Source: Tunturiibacter gelidiferens (GTDB lineage Bacteria > Acidobacteriota > Terriglobia > Terriglobales > Acidobacteriaceae). From it: 64,000 bases of DNA. Below, piece after piece: positions 1 to 7,982 of this stretch. The stretch is from positions 930,001 through 994,000 of the forward strand of contig NZ_JACCCV010000002.1 in NCBI RefSeq assembly GCF_013410115.1, read 5' to 3'. The number at the start of each line of letters is the position of its first letter. Position 1 is the first letter of the stretch. The notes beneath the pieces are model-generated. The model was not told the origin of the DNA. It made no database searches and saw only the letters and a program-made list of their open reading frames with translations. A program made the position numbers and the translations under genes.

Positions 1-497
1 ACACCATCGACGATCGCCAACGCCGCAATCGAACCGCCAACCGTAGGTGCCACATCCATCGTCGGCGGCGGTTGATATCCCGGATCGACCAGCATCGCAG
101 CATACTTGAACCCGAGATGACTTGACGTGCTCCACGTCGAATCCGTCTGAATGGTAATAAACGGCTGGTCCGGCCAGGGCTGAACCCACCACGGCCCGCT
201 CATCGCATAGATTACGATCCGTTGACCTGGCCGTGAGCCAGTCACACGCCCTGAGATCGTGTCGACGCGCTCCCGGCCGCCCTGCGCAGCGGGGGGAATC
301 TTCGTAAATTCCACCGTCGGACCAGCGACGTTCTGCCGGGAGCGGCACCCAGCCAGCAAAAACAGAAACGCCGTAAGACAAACCACGTGGCGCAACGTAA
401 TCAACCACAGCAAACTCTGACTGAGGCCCGAGCGACCGCCCCGCCGATCCCGAAGCCGGAAGTCATTCTTGGAAGCGGTCACATACCATTCGGACAC
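1..497 (-). CDS. Lipoprotein, N-terminal part (gene runs off the window)
   Basis: An open frame on the minus strand begins at GTG 497 (or GTG 482) and continues to base 1 without a stop, so only the N-terminal ~160 residues are present. A basic n-region (RDRRGGR) precedes a hydrophobic stretch ending in the lipobox LLAGC, so it is most likely exported and lipidated. The next ~95 residues include GRVTGSRPGQRIVIYA and GPWWVQPWPDQPF, a Trp/Pro-rich module that I do not recognise with certainty; proteins of this start in acidobacteria often continue into sensor or sugar-binding domains, but that part lies outside the window. Neither candidate start has a convincing ribosome binding site. Function unknown. 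Confidence 0.65.
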   Translation of the reverse strand, partial: MSEWYVTASKNDFRLRDRRGGRSGLSQSLLWLITLRHVVCLTAFLFLLAGCRSRQNVAGPTVEFTKIPPAAQGGRERVDTISGRVTGSRPGQRIVIYAMSGPWWVQPWPDQPFITIQTDSTWSTSSHLGFKYAAMLVDPGYQPPPTMDVAPTVGGSIAALAIVDG

Positions 498-512
498 AAG
501 AACCCCCGGAGT

Positions 513-537
513 TATCTCAATTTGCCTGATTGAGATA
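513..537. promoter_or_regulatory. Perfect 9-bp inverted repeat, possible operator
   Basis: TATCTCAAT, a 7-nt spacer, then ATTGAGATA. It lies 16 bp upstream of the GTG start of the truncated lipoprotein gene on the minus strand and in the long spacer before ssb. It is AT-rich and has no T tract, so an operator is more likely than a terminator. No regulator is adjacent in the window. Confidence 0.4.
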
Positions 538-891
538 GCAATCATAATCCATCCCTATCTCCCTTCGCAGCCTGCCACTACGATCCTCCTCCCCTTTGAT
601 CCGGCAACGGAAAGAACTCCGATCTCATCGTTCTTTCAGCCGCAAATCGCGCTTGCAATAAGCCTCTGGCCGTGTCGAAAGCCTTGGTTCTCATGGTGTA
701 AGATATGGTCTTCCGCCCAGTAGATGCGGTTGGATCGTTGCATGGAAGATCCCAGCTTCGATACGAAGCGGATAAAGTTTATGCACTGAAGTACCCTCGA
801 ACAACGTCCACGGGAGGACGTACCTGAAGCAGCGACAAGCACCAACCTGGGCAGCCACCTCACTTTCGTAAAAAACACCGGAGTTCTTCAC
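538..891. other. Spacer upstream of ssb
   Basis: About 350 bp between the divergently transcribed lipoprotein gene and ssb. I see no convincing reading frame, tRNA or terminator. A TAAGAT hexamer near 700 could be part of a -10 box, but no matching -35 is clear. A GGAG at 874-877 serves as the ssb ribosome binding site. Confidence 0.4.
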
Positions 892-1356
892 ATGGCAAAA
901 GGCGTCAATAAAGTCTTCCTCCTCGGCAACGTCGGCAAAGACCCCGAGATCCGTTCCACCGCCGGCGGCATGACCGTCGCAAGCTTCTCTCTCGCCACCG
1001 CAGACCGCCAGAAAGACGCCCAGGGTAACTGGGCCGACAAGACCGAATGGCATAACATCGTCTGCTTCCAGCGCACCGCAGAGGTTGTGCGCGACTACGT
1101 CAAAAAAGGCTCGCAGATCCTCATTGAAGGCAAGATCCAGACTCGCTCCTGGGATGACAAGACCAGCGGCGAAAAAAAGTACAAGACCGAGATCCTCTGC
1201 AATGAACTCACCTTACTCGGCGGCAAATCCGGTGGCGAAGGCGCCTCCACCGGCGGCTACTCCAAGTCCAACACCGCCAGCTACGACCAGCGCACCCCCT
1301 CCAGCCAGCCCGACTACGCCGACGTAGGCATCACCGACGACGACATCCCCTTCTAA
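892..1356 (+). CDS. ssb: Single-stranded DNA-binding protein
   Basis: 154 residues. The N-terminal ~110 residues are the OB fold of bacterial SSB (MAKGVNKVFLLGNVGKDPEIR, then FSLATADRQKD and KGSQILIEGKIQTRSW). A Gly/Ser-rich linker follows, and the protein ends in the acidic tip DDDIPF that recruits replication and repair partners. It coats single-stranded DNA in replication, recombination and repair. Length and tail are standard for the family. It is a single transcription unit here, closed by an intrinsic terminator, rather than lying between rpsF and rpsR. Confidence 0.97.
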   Translation: MAKGVNKVFLLGNVGKDPEIRSTAGGMTVASFSLATADRQKDAQGNWADKTEWHNIVCFQRTAEVVRDYVKKGSQILIEGKIQTRSWDDKTSGEKKYKTEILCNELTLLGGKSGGEGASTGGYSKSNTASYDQRTPSSQPDYADVGITDDDIPF

Positions 1357-1389
1357 CTTCACACAGCAGCATCTGATCCTTTCATCAAC

Positions 1390-1416
1390 AGGCTCCTCAC
1401 AACGAGGGGCCTTTTT
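1390..1416 (+). terminator. Intrinsic terminator after ssb
   Basis: AGGCTCCTC, a short ACAAC loop, then GAGGGGCCT followed by a T tract (1412-1416). It lies 34 bp after the ssb stop and in the gap to the convergent DHA2 gene. Confidence 0.8.
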
Positions 1417-1495
1417 GATCTTGCTCGTCATCCCGCCACAGGCGTCATCGCACATACGACCATCAGCACGCCCTCAACGCTCCAGCGCGCTCTCG

Positions 1496-2926
1496 CTAAA
1501 CCGGAGTTACCTCGAGACTCTCCTGGCGATGACCGCTCGTGGCGACTCCCGCATCGTGTGGTAGTCCAAGGCTATCGAAGACCGGCCCAAGCGCCAGAAC
1601 AGCGATAAAGAGTATTGCCATGTGGAAGTCGCGTAGTTGCGGCACCGCGGCAGAGTGACCGTGCGCGTGCGCAACCAGACGCAGCGTAATCGCACCCACG
1701 GCCACGCCCATCCCCATGCTCAGCTGCATAATCGCGCTCAGGAATCCATTCGCGCGGCTCATCCTGTTAGGAGGGATCTCCGTGTAGGCGAGCGTAGTCA
1801 TGCAGGTGAACTCCATCGATCGACAAGCTCCGTGAAAGAACAAAATCGCGAGAATCACGAGAGTTGGCGTAGAAGGGTTCAACGTCGCACAGAGTGCCAT
1901 CGATGCCGCCGTAATCACTCCATTGACCAGCAGAATGTTGCGGAAGCCGAACCGGCGCAGCGCCTGGATCACAAATACCTTCATGCTCAGATCGCCCCCG
2001 AAGAGCGCAAGCAGATAAAGGCCAGATCTAAACGCGTTCAGTCCAAAGGCAATCTGAAACATCAGTGGCAGAAGAAATGGGAGCACCGCAACCGCAATTC
2101 GAAATGCGCTTGCTCCATAGACCGAGAGCGAGTACGTCTTGAGCTTCAACGATTCGAAGTCCACCAACGCGGTCGCCGGCTTGCGTCTTGCTAAGACGAT
2201 CGCCGCAACTCCGCTGAGCGCACTCAGAGCAAGAATGGCACTTGGCACCTGCCAGCTGTCGCCGTCTCCTCCCAGCTTCTCCATCGCGTACACAGCCCCG
2301 GTCGATGCGAAGCCTCCCAACAGAAACGTCGTCCAGTCGAAAGGATGTCTTTCATAGGTTCGAACATTTTCGATCCAAAGCAGCGTGAGCACCAGAGCCA
2401 GGACTCCGACAGGGAGATTGAGAAAGAAGATCCAGTGCCAGCTCGCATACGTTGTAATGAAGCCTCCGAGCGGAGGGCCAATAACCAGCGCCGTTAAACC
2501 AGGCCACGTGATGTAAGCGATTGCCTGGGTCAGCTTCTCCTTGGGTGTAGTCCGAAGAACAATAAGTCGACCCACCGGCACCATCATCGCGCCGCCAATA
2601 CCCTGCAGAACCCGCATAAAGGTAAATTGCGTAAGCGTCCCAGCTGCACCGCACAACAGCGAAGCCAGCGTGAAGACACCTATCGCACACGCGAAGACGG
2701 AACGCGAACCGAAACGGTCGGCAACCCATCCACTGATCGGGATGAAGACCGCAAGCGTAAGCAGATATGCGGTCATGCCAATGTTCAAATTGACCGCGCC
2801 GACATGGAAACTGCGTGCCATCTGGGGCAGCGCAGTAGCGATGATCGTGCCGTCTAAGTTCTCCATGAAAAAGGCGCCCGCGATCAGGCTCGTGATGTAA
2901 ATCGGGGAAATACTCTTTTTCATCAA
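1496..2926 (-). CDS. DHA2-type MFS drug efflux permease
   Basis: 476 residues, almost entirely hydrophobic and consistent with the 14-TM DHA2 (EmrB/QacA) branch of the major facilitator superfamily. Visible signatures are the first-helix motif LDGTIIATALPQMARSF (residues ~24-40), motif A GWVADRFGSRSVF (~65-77) in the loop after TM2, and motif C-like GPPLGGFITTYASWHWIF (~150-167). It should export a toxic or xenobiotic compound using the proton gradient. It stands alone with no adjacent regulator or EmrA adaptor, so the substrate is unknown. The start MMKKS gives a short cytoplasmic N-terminus before TM1. Confidence 0.88.
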   Translation of the reverse strand: MMKKSISPIYITSLIAGAFFMENLDGTIIATALPQMARSFHVGAVNLNIGMTAYLLTLAVFIPISGWVADRFGSRSVFACAIGVFTLASLLCGAAGTLTQFTFMRVLQGIGGAMMVPVGRLIVLRTTPKEKLTQAIAYITWPGLTALVIGPPLGGFITTYASWHWIFFLNLPVGVLALVLTLLWIENVRTYERHPFDWTTFLLGGFASTGAVYAMEKLGGDGDSWQVPSAILALSALSGVAAIVLARRKPATALVDFESLKLKTYSLSVYGASAFRIAVAVLPFLLPLMFQIAFGLNAFRSGLYLLALFGGDLSMKVFVIQALRRFGFRNILLVNGVITAASMALCATLNPSTPTLVILAILFFHGACRSMEFTCMTTLAYTEIPPNRMSRANGFLSAIMQLSMGMGVAVGAITLRLVAHAHGHSAAVPQLRDFHMAILFIAVLALGPVFDSLGLPHDAGVATSGHRQESLEVTPV

Positions 2927-3122
2927 CCCATTTTACGAAAACGATGCAGATCGACTGAATCAATAGTGCAATCAAATGATCTGAACCTGACTTTCTCCTG
3001 ACAATTCGCCCTCCCGTTCTACCTACCATTCAGGGGAACAGACCTGCAGTGAGCAGCCACCTTCTGCTCCTACCGAGCCGCGTGCCGCCGTCGCAGTGCG
3101 GTACTCGCCAGATGTCCTTCCT

Positions 3123-3157
3123 CACGGCCGCCCGCAGCATAGGACGGCCGCCTTTTT
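3123..3157 (+). terminator. Weak hairpin with T tract upstream of the fluoride riboswitch
   Basis: Two copies of the palindrome CGGCCG, about 15 nt apart, can pair; the second is followed by CCTTTTTG. It could insulate the fluC unit from upstream transcription. No gene on this strand precedes it, so the assignment is tentative. Confidence 0.3.
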
Positions 3158-3204
3158 GAAATTGACCTACAAAAGCAGCCATCCCTTTACTGTTACGATA
3201 AGTT

Positions 3205-3260
3205 CATGGGAATGAGGTCTCCCAAAACCGCCGTAAAGATCCGGCTGATGACCTCTGCCA
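3205..3260 (+). ncRNA. Fluoride riboswitch (crcB RNA motif)
   Basis: The sequence matches the crcB/fluoride aptamer closely. GGGAATGAGG is followed by TCTCCCAAAACCGCC and then GGCTGATGACCTCT. Pairings visible: GGG/CCC (P1-like), GAGGTC/GACCTC (3214-3219 with 3250-3255) and GCC/GGC, with the invariant CTGATG before the last strand. The aptamer ends 39 bp before the fluC start, so the gene it controls is the fluoride channel, as in known members. AAGATC (within 3236-3241) and GATCTT (3265-3270) could pair as part of the expression platform. TTGACC at 3162-3167 is a candidate -35 element, but no well-spaced -10 was found. Confidence 0.92.
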
Positions 3261-3298
3261 ATTCGATCTTCTTAATTTGAGGAACAACGAGGCAGACG

Positions 3299-3721
3299 AT
3301 GTCATATCTCTGGGTCACAATCGGCAGTGCGTTGGGCGGCTTACTGCGTTACGCCATCACGCGCCTCACTCTCACCTACAGCGTCGGATTTCCCTTCGGC
3401 ACCATTCTCATCAACGTTCTCGGGTCGTTCATCATCGGCTACTTCGGAACGCTCACCCTGCAAAGTGGCCGCTATCCCGGCTCCGAGAATCTCCGCCTCT
3501 TCGTCATGGTCGGCATCTGCGGAGGCTTCACCACCTTCTCCTCCTTCAGCCTCCAGACCTTCGACCTGATGCGATCCGGCGCGTGGGGCAGAGCCCTCGC
3601 GAATGTTGTTCTGTCCGTGGTCTTATGCGTCGCTGCGGTAGCCGCAGGCCACCTTCTCGCCTACCGCACAGTCCCGGCCCAGGCCATCGCCGAAACAGCC
3701 CAAGAAGAGTACACCGGGTAA
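3299..3721 (+). CDS. crcB: Fluoride ion channel CrcB/FluC
   Basis: 140 residues with four hydrophobic segments, the usual size of the small dual-topology Fluc channel that exports fluoride from the cytoplasm as an antiparallel dimer. The family signatures are present: GGLLRYAITR near the N-terminus, FPFGTILINVLGSF with the pore Asn, and GGFTTFSSFS with the Phe-box and Ser/Thr track. The start ATG has GAGG six bases upstream. The fluoride riboswitch directly upstream supports the assignment. cyaY follows after 9 bp, apparently in the same transcript. Confidence 0.95.
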   Translation: MSYLWVTIGSALGGLLRYAITRLTLTYSVGFPFGTILINVLGSFIIGYFGTLTLQSGRYPGSENLRLFVMVGICGGFTTFSSFSLQTFDLMRSGAWGRALANVVLSVVLCVAAVAAGHLLAYRTVPAQAIAETAQEEYTG

Positions 3722-3730
3722 ACTAACGTC

Positions 3731-4069
3731 ATGATCGACGAAGCCACCTTCCGCCGCGAATCCGACCGCGCCCTCGAATCCCTCAAACAGTCCCTCATCT
3801 CCGCCGAGGACGACGATGCGGGCTTCGAGTTCGAAGACAACAACGGCGTCATGAACATCATCTTCGAGAACGGCTCCAGCAAGTTCGTCATCACTCCCAA
3901 CACCCCCATCCGCCAGGTCTGGATCTCGGCCCAGGCCACCAGCTACAAGCTCGACTGGGCGGAAGCCACCAGTACCTTCACCTTCACCAAGACCGGAGAA
4001 GATCTCAAGACCCTCACCCAGCGCCTCCTCCGCGAGCACCTCAAAGACCCCGCCATCACCCTCCCCTGA
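3731..4069 (+). CDS. cyaY: CyaY/frataxin-like iron-sulfur assembly protein
   Basis: 112 residues, the size of bacterial frataxin CyaY. The N-terminal helix is acidic (ESDRALESLKQSLISAEDDDAGFEFED), as expected of the iron-binding ridge, followed by the beta-sheet with GVMNIIFENGSSKFVITPNTPIRQVWISA and DWAEATSTFTF. CyaY binds iron and modulates IscS-dependent Fe-S cluster assembly in the cytosol. The gene begins 9 bp after fluC and so is likely under the fluoride riboswitch, an unusual link between fluoride stress and Fe-S assembly. Another Fe-S protein gene (A-type carrier) lies far away at 61 kb. Confidence 0.88.
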   Translation: MIDEATFRRESDRALESLKQSLISAEDDDAGFEFEDNNGVMNIIFENGSSKFVITPNTPIRQVWISAQATSYKLDWAEATSTFTFTKTGEDLKTLTQRLLREHLKDPAITLP

Positions 4070-4116
4070 CCACCAACAACACCCCTGCCTTCACCTATCC
4101 AACCTCAACAATCGAA

Positions 4117-4143
4117 GCCGCGAACAGCCTCATCGTTCGCGGC
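4117..4143 (+). terminator. Hairpin downstream of cyaY
   Basis: Perfect 9-bp inverted repeat GCCGCGAAC/GTTCGCGGC with a 9-nt loop, 47 bp after the cyaY stop. There is no T tract, so termination is plausible but not certain. The rest of 4070-4338 shows nothing else. Confidence 0.4.
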
Positions 4144-4338
4144 ACAGGCGAGTGCTCAGCCTCCACGCCACACGATCCCGTTTTCCTTAAACGGAAAGCG
4201 GTGCCCACCCGCAACAAAAAAATGAACTTCAAAGCGCAAACCGTATTAAGCTAAAACCCTACGCGGCCATCCGGCCAACTGGCATACAAAACAACTAACG
4301 AGTTTCGCTCCCAGACCAGGGAGGATGGGATAGCCATC

Positions 4339-5124
4339 ATGACGCCGAAGCTGTCCGTAGCGATCATTACGCTCAACGAAGAGGCCAACCTGGCCCGTAC
4401 CCTCGCTAGCGTCCAATTCGCCGACGAGATCGTCGTTGTGGACTCCGGCTCTACCGACCGCACCCTCGAGATCGCCGCATCCTTCAAGGCCAAACTCTTC
4501 CTCGAACCCTGGCAGGGCTTCGCCGCCCAGAAAAACTTCGCCATCGAGCGTTGCACCGGCACCTGGATCCTCTCCCTCGACGCCGACGAAGCCCTCACCC
4601 CCGAGCTGCAGGCCGAGATCAGCGCTCTCCTCGCCGCCTCTCCCTCCGCCGACGCCTACCTCCTCCGTCGTCGCAATCTCTTCCTCGGCCGCTGGATCCG
4701 CCACGGCGGCTTCTATCCCGATCCCCACCTCCGCCTCTTCCGCCGCCACTCCGCCAACTTCGCTCCTCCCGCCCGCTTCACCGACCGTCCCGTCCACGAG
4801 ACCATCGCACTCGATGGCGTCACCGAGACCCTCAAACACGACATCGTCCACCACGCCTACCCAACCCTCGAGAGCTACATCGAAAGCCTCAACCGCTACA
4901 GCACCCTCGGTGCGCAGACCGTCATCGAAAAGGGCCACACCAGCTACTCACGCCTTGCCCTCCTTCACAACGTCCTCGTCCTCCCCCTCCTCACCTTCTT
5001 CCGAAACTATCTTCTCCGCCTCGGCTTCCTCGATGGCCGCGAAGGCCTCCTGCTCCACCTCTACCACTCCACCTACACCAGCTGGCAGTACGCCAAAGCC
5101 TGGCAGACCGCCCGCAGGTCCTGA
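4339..5124 (+). CDS. Family 2 glycosyltransferase, WaaE/KdtX type
   Basis: 261 residues with a GT-A fold from the first residues: LSVAIITLNEEANLARTL, DSGSTDRT (~33-40) and the nucleotide-sugar-binding LSLDADEALTPEL (~78-90). The C-terminal half (RRRNLFLGRWIRHGGFYPD, VHETI, then LLTFFRNYLLRLGFLDGREG) is typical of WaaE-like transferases that add a glucose to the lipopolysaccharide inner core at the inner face of the cytoplasmic membrane. The exact acceptor sugar cannot be read from sequence. It stands alone and is followed by the unrelated metalloprotease gene. Confidence 0.82.
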   Translation: MTPKLSVAIITLNEEANLARTLASVQFADEIVVVDSGSTDRTLEIAASFKAKLFLEPWQGFAAQKNFAIERCTGTWILSLDADEALTPELQAEISALLAASPSADAYLLRRRNLFLGRWIRHGGFYPDPHLRLFRRHSANFAPPARFTDRPVHETIALDGVTETLKHDIVHHAYPTLESYIESLNRYSTLGAQTVIEKGHTSYSRLALLHNVLVLPLLTFFRNYLLRLGFLDGREGLLLHLYHSTYTSWQYAKAWQTARRS

Positions 5125-5147
5125 CCTCCTTCCTCAAGAAATGTAAT

Positions 5148-5300
5148 CGTCATTTCGACCGAAGCAGTCACAGTCTCATCGTGAACCGCGCAGTGGATTG
5201 CGGCCACATCTCTCAGTTGCAGCGAACCGATGCATTCTACGGTATCCGTCAAGACCCCGCATTTGTCTTTGCCGTTGCTCTTGTCTTGCCCCTCTGGTGT
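5148..5300 (+). repeat. Degenerate intergenic repeat
   Basis: Spacer between the glycosyltransferase and the metalloprotease. It contains GTCATTTCGACCGAAGC and CATTTGTCTTTGCCGTTG, wording close to the units of the tandem array at 21.9-22.07 kb and to repeats I recall from acidobacterial spacers. It looks like a decayed member of a repeat family; boundaries are approximate. Confidence 0.35.
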
Positions 5301-5311
5301 AAAACAAAACC

Positions 5312-7888
5312 ATGCCCAAACGCATGACCCTGGCCCTCCTCGCCATCTCCCCAACGCTATATGCCACGCTTCCGGTTACAATCTCCGCGCAAACCATCGC
5401 TGCCAAAACCACCGGCATGAAGCACCTCGACGGCTACCTCCCGCTCGACTGGGACGCCAAAGCCGGCAAGCTCTATCTCGAGATCCCCCACCTCGACGCC
5501 AACGGCCACAGCCCCGACCTCCTCTACACCCACTCCCTCCCCTACGGCACCGGCTCCAACGACCTCGGCCTCGACCGCGGCCAGATCTCCGAAGGCCGGA
5601 TCCTCCACTTCGAGCGCACCGGCCCCAAGCTTCTCCTCGTAGAACCCAACCAGCACTTCCGCTCCACCTCCACCGACCCGCTCGAGCAGCTAGCCGTCCG
5701 CCAGTCCTTCCCAGAGTCCATCCTCTACGGCTTCAAAGTCGAGGCCGAAGACCCCAACGGCGCAGTCCTCATCGACGCAACCGACTTCTACCTCCGCGAC
5801 GCCCACGGTGTAGCCGAGACCCTCACCACCACCAAGCAAGGCACCTACAAGCTCGACCCCACCCGCTCCACCATTGCCCTCGACGCCACCAAAGCCTTCC
5901 CCAAAAACACCGAAGTAGAATCCATCCTCACCTTCACCACCGACGACCCCTCGAAAGGAGAGTTCGTCGCCAACGTCACCCCTGACCCCCACGCCCTCAC
6001 CCTCCGCGAGCACCAGTCCTTCATCGAACTCCCCGGCCCCGGCTTCACGCCCCGCCGCTTCGATCCCCGCGCCGGCTACTTCCCCACCAGCTATCGCGAT
6101 TACGCCGCTCCGTTAGGCGCACCGCTCGATCAGGACTTCATCATCCGCCACCGCCTCCTCAAAAAAGATCCCGCCTGCACCCACGCCTGCGAAGCCGTAA
6201 CCCCCATCCAGTACTACGTCGACCGCGGCGCCGCTGAACCCATCCGCACCGCGCTCCTCGAAGGCGCACGTTGGTGGGATCAAGCCTTCCAGGCCGCAGG
6301 CTGGGCCAAGGGCACCTTCCGCGTCGACATCCTCCCCGCCGACGCCGACCCCATGGACATCCGCTACAACATCATCCAGTGGGTCCACCGCTACACCCGC
6401 GGCTGGAGCTACGGCTCCGCTGTCGTCGACCCGCGCACCGGCGAGATCATTAAGGGCAACGTAACCCTCGGCTCCCTCCGCAGCCGCCAGGACTACCTCA
6501 TCGCCGAAGCCCTCCTCAGCCCCTACAGGGAATTCGAACGAGGTCCCGGATTTACACCGATTCCGGGTGCCCCACTTGGGACGTGGAATCGCACAACCGC
6601 AAATCCTCAAAAGAATCCCGAAACCGATCCGATGCTCCAAATGGCCCTGGCCCGCACCCGCCAGCTAGCCGCGCACGAGACCGGCCACACCCTAGGTCTC
6701 GCCCACAACTTCGCCGCCAGCTCCTTCCCCCACACCCCCGAAGAGTCCGTCTCCGTCATGGACTACCCCCATCCCTACATCATGCTGAACAAAGAAGGCA
6801 TCCCCACCCTCGCCCAAACCTACGGCGTGAACATAGGCATCTGGGACAAGGTAGCCATCGACTACGGCTACCGCGAATTCGACGCCGCAGGCAAACCCAC
6901 CGAAGACCCCGCAGCCCTCAACGCCATCCTCGAAGCCAGCGAAAAGACCGGCCTCCTCTACATCACCGACGAAGACGCGCGCCCCCTCGGCGAAGCACAC
7001 CCCCACGCCCATCTCTGGGACAACGGCACCAACCCCGCCGATGAACTGGACCGCATCCTCACCATCCGCACCGCCGCCCTCGCACGCTTCAACGAAGACG
7101 CCATCACTACCGGCACTCCTATGGCGCAGCTTGAAGACACTCTCGTCCCCCTCTACCTCCTCCACCGCTACCAGACCGAAGCCGCCATCAAAGAAATAGG
7201 CGGCCTCGACTACCGCTACAACCTCCGCGGCGACAACCAACCCGCCCCCGAGATCGTCCCCTCCGCCGAACAGAAGAAAGCCCTTACCGCCGTCCTCAAA
7301 ACCCTCTCCCCCGAAACCCTCACCCTCCCCGAATCTCTCCTCAAGATCCTCCCCCCACGCCCTCCCGGTCTCCCCCGCACCCGCGAATCCTTCCCCTCCG
7401 AGACCGGCCTCACCTTCGACCCCGTCGCCACCGCCGAGTCAGCCGCCGACCTCACCCTCAACGTCCTCCTCAACCCCGCCCGCGCCTCGCGCCTCGTCCA
7501 GTACCACATGCGCCTCGCCGGCGCCCCCTCCCTCCGCGGCGTCCTCGAAGCCATCTCCAAAACCACCGCCGAGCGACCCGAAGGCGGCCACACCATGTCC
7601 TCCGAAGTAGAGCGAGCCGTAGAGTTCCGCGCCCTCGAAGCCATGCTCTCTCTCGCCGTCAACCCGCAAGCCTCCACGCAGGCCCGAGCCATCGCCCGCT
7701 CTCACCTCAACGACCTCCTCAAGCAGTGGACCACCGCCGCCCCCCTCCCCGACACCGCCGAAGCCATCCACCGCGCCGCCCTCATCGACCGCATCAACGA
7801 CTTCAACCGCGACCCCGCCAAGTTCATCCCAGCCAAGCCGATCGAAGCCCCACCCGGCATGCCCATCGGCACCGCCGACGACCTCTGA
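5312..7888 (+). CDS. Secreted zinc metalloprotease (met-zincin, DUF5117-like)
   Basis: 858 residues. A signal peptide (MPKRMTLALLAISPTLYATL, cleavage near ISA-Q) directs export. The N-terminal ~350 residues match the DUF5117-type region common in acidobacteria and Bacteroidetes (ESILYGFKVEAEDPNGAVLIDATDFYLRD; later RYNIIQWVHRYTRGWSYG and DPRTGEIIKG). The zinc-binding site HETGHTLGLAHNF begins at about His455, with Glu456 as the catalytic base, followed by a met-turn-like SVMDYPHP. The substrate is unknown. Residues ~408-441 (bases ~6530-6635), just before the catalytic helix, look like a translated intergenic repeat (see findings). Codon use there is less GC-rich than in the flanks. Confidence 0.88.
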   Translation: MPKRMTLALLAISPTLYATLPVTISAQTIAAKTTGMKHLDGYLPLDWDAKAGKLYLEIPHLDANGHSPDLLYTHSLPYGTGSNDLGLDRGQISEGRILHFERTGPKLLLVEPNQHFRSTSTDPLEQLAVRQSFPESILYGFKVEAEDPNGAVLIDATDFYLRDAHGVAETLTTTKQGTYKLDPTRSTIALDATKAFPKNTEVESILTFTTDDPSKGEFVANVTPDPHALTLREHQSFIELPGPGFTPRRFDPRAGYFPTSYRDYAAPLGAPLDQDFIIRHRLLKKDPACTHACEAVTPIQYYVDRGAAEPIRTALLEGARWWDQAFQAAGWAKGTFRVDILPADADPMDIRYNIIQWVHRYTRGWSYGSAVVDPRTGEIIKGNVTLGSLRSRQDYLIAEALLSPYREFERGPGFTPIPGAPLGTWNRTTANPQKNPETDPMLQMALARTRQLAAHETGHTLGLAHNFAASSFPHTPEESVSVMDYPHPYIMLNKEGIPTLAQTYGVNIGIWDKVAIDYGYREFDAAGKPTEDPAALNAILEASEKTGLLYITDEDARPLGEAHPHAHLWDNGTNPADELDRILTIRTAALARFNEDAITTGTPMAQLEDTLVPLYLLHRYQTEAAIKEIGGLDYRYNLRGDNQPAPEIVPSAEQKKALTAVLKTLSPETLTLPESLLKILPPRPPGLPRTRESFPSETGLTFDPVATAESAADLTLNVLLNPARASRLVQYHMRLAGAPSLRGVLEAISKTTAERPEGGHTMSSEVERAVEFRALEAMLSLAVNPQASTQARAIARSHLNDLLKQWTTAAPLPDTAEAIHRAALIDRINDFNRDPAKFIPAKPIEAPPGMPIGTADDL
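6530..6635 (+). repeat. Probable intergenic-repeat insertion inside the metalloprotease gene
   Basis: Bases 6563-6595 hold CCGGGTGCCCCAC and form a hairpin (CGATTCC ... GGAATCG). This is the same wording as the hairpin repeat at 16034-16070 and 35391-35433. It is in frame and adds about 30 residues between two conserved parts of the protease. Confidence 0.45.
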
Positions 7889-7982
7889 TTTCTTTGCAGA
7901 GACCGGCTCTTTAGGAAATCCCACAAACGATATATCTTCATCCCTAATCCATCTGGACTTAGGATGGAAGGAATCTCTTTTC

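Noticed and set aside
3162-3199. Promoter for the fluoride riboswitch (TTGACC ... TACGAT)
   Set aside because: Spacing of 26 bp is too wide for a standard sigma-70 promoter, so it was not called.
6692-7240. Long Val/Gly/Glu-rich minus-strand frames opposite the metalloprotease
   Set aside because: They mirror the GC-rich third positions of the real gene and lack any domain.
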